Assembly (NCBI GenBank): GCA_014526335.1
Contig: JACTAT010000001.1
Location: forward strand, 3,214,596 to 3,278,595
Length of the DNA: 64,000 bases
Direction of reading: 5' to 3'
Origin: Chrysaora quinquecirrha
Lineage: Eukaryota > Cnidaria > Scyphozoa > Semaeostomeae > Pelagiidae
The notes under the pieces are model-generated. The model had not been told where the DNA came from. It made no database searches and saw only the letters and a program-made list of their open reading frames with translations. Each line of letters begins with the position of its first letter. The stretch's first letter is position 1. Positions 56,955 to 64,000 of this stretch are shown one piece after another. A program made the position numbers and the translations under genes.

Positions 56955-58446
56955 ATGAGCAAAGGAAGGCTGCCAATCAACGTTCCCGACTTTAAACAGG
57001 TATAAAGGTTCGTTTAAAAGAGCTTATTTATGGATGGAAGTTCAGTTCACCATGCCAAAATATCTAAATGCGAATGCCTAGGCCCACTGCCAGAGGGTGT
57101 ACAGAGTTGCCGCTGTTTTCCACAGGGTGTCCATTCAAGTTTTTGATACGTTGTTCTCCCATAACATTTTTTTTCAGTACCAAAAACACAAAATCTTAAT
57201 CAAAAGCCGGAAAAATTATCCAGAAATGCTGTAAAACTGCTCACTGACGAGAATTGCAAAACCGAGAAACCGCGTAATTTTTTAGAAAAACCGGGAAAAC
57301 GAGCCAAAATATTGGCAAAACGGTGTAACCGTATAACCCAAACACCCTCTCGTGTAGCGGACGATTGATTATTGACCAACGCTCGCTTTTGTCCGTCAGA
57401 GAGAAGTGTCCGCATGTCCGCAGTATTGTTAGAAGGCTAAATTCGGAAAGAAATAATGTTGCGAGTTAAAAGTTGAAAATTGAAATGCAAACGAGAGAGC
57501 ACTAATTTGTTTTCTTTTTGTCTCTGCGTACAGTTTCTTTTGAGAAGACAAGTACTCAGCTTTTATAGAGAAGTTCTTCGAGTTATCAAAGAAGAATCGT
57601 CTGAGGAAAATCGAAAGCAACTGAAAGAGTGGACAAGATACGAATTTGAATCCAAAAAACATCTCACTGATTATGTAAAAACATCTATAATCTTTTGTTC
57701 TATAACTTTACTGTCTATGATCATCTCCTACCGGGAGGGCACTTAATATAAATTTAGGACGGGTTCGTGCCACCCATATGGGTGGGCCCATATGGGTGGG
57801 TTGGGCGCTGAAATTCTCTAAACACGGATATAATTTTAACCGAAACCCCATATAAGAAGATTTGAAATTAAAGAAAACTGAAAAAGTTAACACTACTTGA
57901 GGCAAAACAGTGTACAAATTGCGTCGAAGATATTCTTAGTACAATTTCATTTAATGATAAAGATCTGAAATGTCCGATTGCTTTCATATTTTTCTTATTC
58001 AGTATTGAAGGTGCTGTGGCATCGTGGTGTTATCCAGTTGACCCGTGGTGTCAGGAGCTCAGTGTGGTCAGGGCTTGAGCCCAGCCACGGTAGCGTCACC
58101 GCCAGGATCGAGGTCTCGATTAGTTAATCACTGCTGAGATCCTAGCGATTGGCGCAAAAACACCATTCCACCTTCACCTTTGCCTATTATTACTCATAAT
58201 ATAAGGTGTGTGTCTGCATCATAAATGGGTGGGCTTGTAAAATCTGGGTGGCACATCCCTATCCGTTCCTAAGCCATGCATCCCCCGGGATCTCCTAGAA
58301 TAAGGAAAATTTTGAGTTGTTCTTGCAAAATATTTAAGTTGTACCAATGCTTTTCACCCTCATTTCAGGATGCAATAAAAATGCAACTCGCAAAAGGCAG
58401 AATGGCATTGAAAGAGCTTTCTTCTGCTATCAGAATGGCAAAATAA
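56955..58446 (+). CDS. LYRM2: LYR motif-containing protein 2
   Basis: LYRM proteins are small mitochondrial matrix factors that bind acyl-carrier protein and help assemble respiratory complexes; LYRM2 is tied to complex I. Three exons close in phase: 56955-56999, 57534-57674 and 58369-58446, giving 87 aa (human LYRM2 88). Exon 1 encodes MSKGRLPINVPDFKQ and exon 2 FLLRRQVLSFYREVLRVIKE and the KEWTRYEFE block. Exon 3 encodes DAIKMQLAKGRMALKELSSA, matching the human C-terminus position by position. The LYR tripeptide is FYR here. The gene diverges from the coiled-coil gene at 56833 with about 120 bp between the start codons, which suggests a shared bidirectional promoter. Intron 2 holds a well-preserved SINE (58010-58192). 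Confidence 0.94.
58010..58192 (+). repeat. tRNA-related SINE, family A, best copy
   Basis: The head GTGGCATCGTGGTGTTATCC and the box-B-like GGGCTTGAGCCC suggest a tRNA-derived promoter. The body has GAGGTCTCGATTAG and GAGATCCTAGCGATTGGCGC, and the tail ACACCATTCCACCTTCACCTT. It lies in LYRM2 intron 2. Related copies: 400-565 (-), 2423-2590 (-), 10905-11035 (+), 24112-24185 (-), 43975-44085 (-), and fragments at 61785-61812 and 62118-62150. Confidence 0.75.
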
Positions 58447-58976
58447 ACGGGTAAATACTTTTAAAGACTTTTCTTCGATCTCGTCTTGCTGTCGCTTCTG
58501 TATCATGAATATTGGACCACTCAGGTTTTACTGTCAACGATGTTCATTAAATAAACAATGGCCAGGACATCTGATGCGCTGTCACCCCGAAACACTGCAA
58601 TAGAACCCTTGAAATATATGCCTGTTTAGTGAAAGGCCACAAGACCGAAGTCAACCTGGATGCGTACCATACTAGATATTTAAGATAGATATTTAAACAG
58701 CTTCGGAATATAGTCCACCGAACCGGTTATAGTAAACTGGAGATATAAAGGATGGAAAACTTTGAGAAGGTAAAAGGGAACGAAAATCTCAAAGAGGAGC
58801 CACGATCTCCTTGAGATAGTCAAAGAAGTAGCTATTCGAGTTTTTAAGTCTTCCACAATAGTTTGAAATTTGCTGCCCATTTTACGAAAATTCAGCTCAA
58901 AATTAGTTGCGGTCGCTAGTTCGTTGAATAACTTTGATTATGCGGAGGCAGCGAATCTGCCACTCGTCACGGACAG

Positions 58977-59293
58977 CCGGATACCCCCTCCTCCCCGGAG
59001 GCAGGATGGAAGATTCATGGAGAAAAGCGACGGTTCTGCTAGGCCGCAATGTAAGGTACAGCGTCTCAGCCACATTGTGGATGAAGTTGGGTAGTATCAT
59101 TCTCACACCGGATCATATGTTTTTGCTTGTTACATAGTTGCATGTAACAGCGTTAACAGCAAGTGTAACAGTAAAATTCAATGAAGCCTCGATCGGATAT
59201 TGAGGAATTACGTCATCATTTGCATAAGTCGACCACGTGCTAGTGCTGACCAATGCAAAAGACGTCTCTTTTGCATTTAGGCCCTGGAACAAA
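58977..59293 (+). promoter_or_regulatory. TIMM13 upstream block shared with TAF13
   Basis: Same order of motifs as upstream of TAF13. The CRE-like TTACGTCAT is at 59208-59216, 78 bp before the ATG, followed by GCATAAGTCGACCACGTG, which here completes an E-box (CACGTG), and CTAGTGCTG. Confidence 0.65.
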
Positions 59294-62200
59294 ATGTCGG
59301 ATTACGATTTCTCTTCAAGTTTATCCGGCTATGGATCGGGTTCAGCCTCAGCAGGCAGTGCTGCACAAAAACAACAAGTTATGGATCAAGTTAGGAATCA
59401 AGTTGCTGTAGCTAATGCTCAAGAACTGTTGCAAGTAAGGAGCTTTCAATCAAGGGTTCGTGCTTTGCCACCACTTTCTCATGGAACGCTTTTCTTGCAT
59501 CCTCCTCGTGCTCTCTGCCAAATTTCACAGCTGGGATGGAGCCAATTTCAGTATCTTTGAAAAATTTTGCAAGAAGGGGCGTTACCCTCCCACTCTTCCC
59601 TCTTGATCTGGCTATACTGTTCATTTTTGTGAAGACATCTCTTATTTTTGTGCCTGTTACACAGCCAACCCGTTGTCGCCTCCAATGACTTGAACCAGCT
59701 TGAGCCCTGGTTGACTTTTCAAGCTCTGCCAACTGCTTTTCGTTGAATGAAAGTGCCTCAGTCAACTTACCAATGAGTGTCTGCTCGTCTGCACCGGGAT
59801 TTTCCACCAAAACATGCTCGGCAATGTCGGGTAATGAAGGTGGGCAGGCATACATTTTGGGAGGTGCAATGCTCATCCGTGCGACAGCTAGTGGCATAAC
59901 GACGGGCAATTTCTCAATGAACGCTCCCAATCTTGTCTCTACATCGTCCCTCTTCTCGACTGGCCTCACATCAAAGCTTTTTTTAAAGTCGCTTTGGATA
60001 ATCCGTCTCTTTGCTTTGCGCACGCTTTCATGCTTGCGAATTATAACATCCCTGATTTGTTGTGGCTCCACCTCTTTCTCTGTTCTCTTGTTCCATTCAC
60101 ATGCTTTAGCAGTGCAAGCTGGGTCAATTAGGCCATGGGAATTCGCAAATTCTACTTTATATAGCATGGCAACGACATGGTTGCAGCATTCACCAAATCC
60201 AGCAGTACAGGAACAGTTTGCGCATAAAACCTCTCCTTCTTTCGAGCACAAAATCCATGCATTTCTTGGCTCTTCTCTAAGTTTCTGAGATGGTGTTACT
60301 TTGCATTTCAGAACGACAAATTTGTCAGAAGGGTTAAATGAAAAAATCTCATGTACAAATCCACTCATAAAGTATGAAAACGCTTTTTGTGCCTTATATT
60401 GTCCAATGTACTCTGACTCGAATGCTTTCTTCTTTAACACATACGAGAAAACCTTTCCAAGATCGATGTGTGGCCATTTCGAAACGTCGTCCACCCAGTC
60501 CTTGCTGTCGATTTGCTTGGGATCGGGGATTTTAAAGTCAGTCAACAACTTTGCGTACGTCTGTTTCAGCTCTATTTCTAACTCCTGAACATCTTGTCGT
60601 ATGGGATGTTTTTGCTCATAGGCAACCAAAACTCTTGCTGCTAGGTCCAATTTCGAACCTCTCTGCTCAAACCTCTCATCGCCAAATAATACTTGAGCTC
60701 GTCAGCACTCCATTCAAGAAAATCAGAGCAAGATAAAACATTTTTCACATTAGGTTCGTTACTTTTGAAGCCATTGTGATATCGAAAACAGCAATGTGAG
60801 TATCTCAGACAACTTTCTGAGAAGACGAGAAATCGAATTTTGATTTACAGGCTCACGTTTCGAAGTTTAAATTTACAATTTCTACTTTCCGTCACTTCTT
60901 ACGTACAAGAAGGGCGGTTCTGGAGGCAACCAATCAAATCTTATGTTACAATATTCATTACGCTATCAACCAATGAAAATGCCTTTTCTTCGACCTTTTT
61001 TCCGCTACAAAATGCGTCACAGACAACCCCCACAAAATACTTCCACCAAGATTTTCTTTCAGTTTTCCATAACAAAACACTTTTGGCATAAAAAAATTTT
61101 TTTTTAATTTTCATGAATCAAAAATCGGCATAAAGATATTTTATGTTTTCACAAATAAATTCGAAAATTTCATCAGTATCGCGATTCGAACAAATTGATA
61201 CAAATTTCGTACATTGAAGGGTTCTCCCCATTTACAAACTCCCACAAGAGACATAGTGTTTATCATCGGATGACGCAATGCACTTGGATCGGATGACGCA
61301 AAATGGGGATGACTATGGATGGCGATATCTCAGCGAATCGGGGCTGGATTTCAGTGAGAGACGAATTGAATGAGAGACCAATTCATAATGGTCCAGAAAA
61401 ACGTTTTCAGAGCGTTGTAGGGTCACCCTGTCCGTCGCAGGTCGCCCTGACGTGAAGGGACCCAAAGTAGGGCCTAAAACAGTGGTGTTAGAAAACGCGG
61501 AAGTTGAGGAGGAAAAGGGCAAGAAAAGATCACAGTAAGTTGTTATTTCTTTAGATCTAATATTATAGATGAAAAGGAATAAAAATTTTATCAAATTTTA
61601 GCTATTTTACATATTTTAATTTATTTTCAAAGTTAGGCAATTTTATGTTTTGATTCAGAGGACTGGCACTAGTGATGTTTGGTCCCAATCCATAATGGCG
61701 CTAGAAACCGTGAAATCGCTTATAAAACCCCTATATATAGTTAGAACCAGTCTAAAAAATCTAAGTAAAAAATTCATACCAAGGTCTAAAACACCATTTC
61801 ACCTTCACGTTTTATGCATTTCTTTCTTTGCAGAAAATGTCTGATAAATGCTTCAAGAAATGCATACATAAACCTGGAACAAGCCTTGATAGTTCTGAAC
61901 AAGTAGGTGTTTGTTTCACAGCTTTCTTGTTTTATTTGAAAATTTGTATTATTGGTCACCTTGCCCTGATATAACCCCATTATTCTTTAAAGCCAGGCCT
62001 CGGGAAGGTTTTATAGTGGGGGGCAGGGACAATTGGACATATCAAACTGTAAATTTAGTGATGCTAACTTAAAGTCATTTTGCTGTGAAGGGAATATTTA
62101 GCAGAAGCACATTGAGGGTGTTGTGGCACATTGGTCTTATCTAGCTGGCTCATGTCATGACACATTTTGATAATTGCCACCTTTTTGTTTTCAGAAATGC

Positions 62201-62299
62201 ATAGCCATGTGTATGGATAGGTATATGGATGCATGGAATGCTGTCTCCCGGACATACAATGCCAGACTCCAAAAAGAACATGCTGGAGGATTCTCCTGA
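59294..62299 (+). CDS. TIMM13: Mitochondrial import inner membrane translocase subunit Tim13
   Basis: Tim13 pairs with Tim8 as a chaperone hexamer in the mitochondrial intermembrane space, guiding hydrophobic precursors to TIM22. Three exons close in phase: 59294-59434, 61834-61902 and 62195-62299, giving 104 aa. Exon 1 has a Ser/Gly/Ala-rich head, then [15 protein letters not shown]. Exon 2 has [19 protein letters not shown] and exon 3 [20 protein letters not shown]. The two CX3C pairs (CFKKC and CIAMC) that form the disulfide-locked hairpin are both intact. Intron 1 (2.4 kb) carries a transposon-like SAP/SWIM/YqaJ ORF on the opposite strand that begins right after the donor site. The upstream block is shared with TAF13. 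Confidence 0.97.
59445..60775 (-). pseudogene. SAP/SWIM zinc finger/YqaJ-type nuclease ORF, frameshifted and C-terminally truncated
   Basis: A long open frame (60650 down to about 59445) lies antisense in TIMM13 intron 1. It contains a SWIM zinc finger, [14 protein letters not shown] (CxC...CxH), and later the start of a YqaJ/lambda-exonuclease-like domain: [17 protein letters not shown], then [15 protein letters not shown]. The catalytic GxxPDG and ExK portion of YqaJ is missing because the frame runs into TIMM13 exon 1. Upstream of 60650 another frame encodes a SAP-like helix ([16 protein letters not shown]); a one-base shift in a G pair near 60661-60666 separates them. Similar single-exon SWIM plus YqaJ proteins are, from general knowledge, multicopy in cnidarian genomes, so a mobile-element origin is likely but not shown here. 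Confidence 0.72.
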
Positions 62300-62504
62300 A
62301 ACAGTAAATCTATTTTGACTTATTATTATCAATGCAAGTGTGATGACTGTACCATTTTATATTTTGTCTTTTATCAAAATAAGATTTCATTTTTAGCAAA
62401 GTTGTTTCAATTTTTGTGAAATGCAAAGTCGTCCTGATTTCTGAATTGGTGTGCAATCTGAAAATTTTGTTCAGCAGAGAAAATAGTAACTATCATAAAG
62501 ATGA

Positions 62505-62905
62505 TGATGATAAAAGTGATGACCATGATGATTATGATGATAATGTTGATTTAGGCTGATAATGATAATGATGATAATATTCTTGATTGTTATCTTTGTG
62601 ATTAACAGCATGACGATTCTGTGGATGATGATGATGTTGATGATGATGATGATGATGGTGATGTTGATGATGATGATGATGTTGATGATGATGGTTATGA
62701 TGGTTTTGATGATGACCATCATCCTGATAATAATGGTGATGAAAACGATGATGATGATGATTTTGATGATGATGTTGGTTTTTGATGATGACCATCATCT
62801 TGCTAACAATGGTGATGACAACGATGATGATGATACTGATGATCATGATGATGATGGTTATAATGATGATCTTGATCTTTGTATTTTGATGATAATAAGA
62901 ATGAT
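62505..62905. repeat. (GAT)n trinucleotide-rich region
   Basis: GATGAT runs with GGT and TTT variants, in 3' flanking sequence of TIMM13. Met/Asp- or His-rich ORFs here are not genes. Confidence 0.95.
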
Positions 62906-63335
62906 GATTGACCAAGCAACAACAACTCGATACCACTGCCGTGCTTGATTGATCGACCCATGTGACATTGATGAGGATAATGGCTGTGAAGATGTTGTTT
63001 GTAATGATGATAGCTATCACTATATTTAAATCATAGCTGAAAGAAAAATAAACAAATATCATATTATTTTCCAATATTTAAATCGTAATATTTGCTCGAA
63101 TACTTTGATAATTCAATCAATAATCAAGTTATTTATATTTTCTGTATTCTGAATAGCAAACTTCAACCAAATAAAACGTAATATATAGTAAGGTAGATAA
63201 ATACATAAATCTAAAATATAAAATAACTTTATATAATATATAAACTGAACAAAACATAACATAATAATTTCAAATACCATTTAAGTATTTTCATGGTACG
63301 ATATACAGATATTTTTCTGGGACTTGTATATACAG

Positions 63336-63955
63336 TTATCTGAAGTATTTCGATGTCCGCTCTTTGGAATAGTCTGTAATATTTGCGCCTGCATTTAGTA
63401 AACATGCGACACATTCGAAATGTCCTGCCGTCAAGGCATAATGAATCGGTGGCCAACCATCGGCGTCGAGTACATTGACGTTTTTCCCGCATGATATTAT
63501 TTTCTGCAATTGTTTTATTTTGCCATGTTTAGCTGCGTAATGCATTGGGAAGGGATCTGACAATGATATTTCACTCCCCTCTGATGAGGACACCGAAGAC
63601 ATCGAGTCTGATTTCGTGCGGTCGAGTTTTCTATGTTCCATGCTTTTCTGTCGTAAACGACCGAGATACATCGGTGACACACCGTCGAAGCTTGATTGCG
63701 CTCTCGTGTTTCGTGCTCGTGTATTTAATTGCCCGTGATGTCGCGAGTGATGTTTTCGGCCGTGTCTTTGCTCGCTATCTGACATACTAGTAGACAAAGT
63801 CTGATGTTCGGTAATAGTCTCGTTATTTCTTTCAGCTCTGCCAGTCTTTCGGGTCACGCTCCTGTTATTCGGCTGTAGATTATCTCCGATATTTGTTTTA
63901 TCGCCGTCCTCTGATACGTCGTTTGTTTTCGTCTCTTTGTCGTTATTCGTCAAAC
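63336..63955 (-). CDS. Ankyrin-repeat protein, last exon
   Basis: The exon starts after an acceptor (ttcgttcgcag) at 63955 and ends at a TAA at 63336-63338; the 5' exons lie beyond the window. The first 130 residues are polar, rich in Ser, Arg, His and Asn (low complexity, probably disordered), with serine clusters such as SDSMSSVSSSEGSE. The last 70 residues hold two ankyrin repeats: FPMHYAAKHGKIKQLQKI and DGWPPIHYALTAGHFECV, ending LLNAGANITD. The protein stops 10 residues after the second repeat. The combination resembles small ankyrin adaptors, but I cannot assign a family. No ATG begins this frame; the left boundary is the splice acceptor. Confidence 0.72.
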
Positions 63956-64000
63956 CTGCGAACGAATTAAACGAAGCCGACTTCGCTAAACTGATCTTTC

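Noticed and set aside
59743..60288. 181-codon plus-strand ORF inside TIMM13 intron 1
   Set aside because: Antisense shadow of the SWIM/YqaJ frame, with no domain of its own.
62532..63074. His-rich ORF and its Met/Asp-rich antisense
   Set aside because: Translations of the GAT trinucleotide region.

Overview
The window looks like genomic DNA of an animal, most likely an anthozoan cnidarian (coral or sea anemone). The reasons are AT-rich sequence, many short exons with standard GT-AG introns, very many small transposons, SINEs and simple repeats, and metazoan-specific families such as FGF and IP6K. The lineage is inferred from style and gene content; no single marker proves it. Gene models were built by hand from splice sites and reading phase. 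Frames and phases close in the models below unless stated.

Layout. (1) 0.2-6.9 kb, minus: a neprilysin-type M13 metallopeptidase gene, eleven phase-consistent exons from the start codon to the HExxH exon; its 3' end lies outside the window. (2) 6.9-19.7 kb: no convincing gene. It holds a degenerate 171-bp tandem satellite, tRNA-derived SINEs, AAACAT and GCTT arrays and two foldback hairpins. (3) 19.8-23.3 kb: a 5'-truncated LINE reverse-transcriptase fragment, split by a 2.5-kb element whose long inverted arms contain tandem repeats and whose centre carries a decayed second reverse transcriptase. (4) 24.9-29.2 kb, plus: a complete six-exon inositol hexakisphosphate kinase (369 aa). (5) 31.3-41.5 kb, minus: three tandem gamma-glutamyl hydrolase genes. 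The distal copy is intact. The middle one has a CACTA-like transposon exactly at its splice donor and a frameshift. The proximal one has lost the catalytic cysteine and has a frameshift. (6) 42.5-45.2 kb, plus: TAF13 (134 aa, five exons). (7) 48.4-48.9 kb, plus: an FGF-like protein. (8) 50.2-58.4 kb: a twelve-exon coiled-coil gene (minus, 466 aa, C6orf118/TSNAXIP1-like) diverging from LYRM2 (plus, 87 aa). (9) 59.3-62.3 kb, plus: TIMM13 (104 aa, three exons), with a broken SAP/SWIM/YqaJ-type ORF on the opposite strand inside intron 1. (10) 63.3 kb to the end, minus: the last exon of an ankyrin-repeat protein.

How the genes relate. They are mostly unconnected housekeeping genes: transcription initiation (TAF13), mitochondrial biogenesis (TIMM13, LYRM2), inositol pyrophosphate synthesis (IP6K), folate-polyglutamate turnover (GGH) and extracellular signalling or peptide processing (FGF, M13). 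The most notable links are made by repeats. TAF13 and TIMM13 share a colinear block of about 270 bp directly upstream of their start codons, containing conserved CRE-like and E-box-like sites, with a third partial copy elsewhere. The GGH cluster shows transposon-driven change of a splice site.
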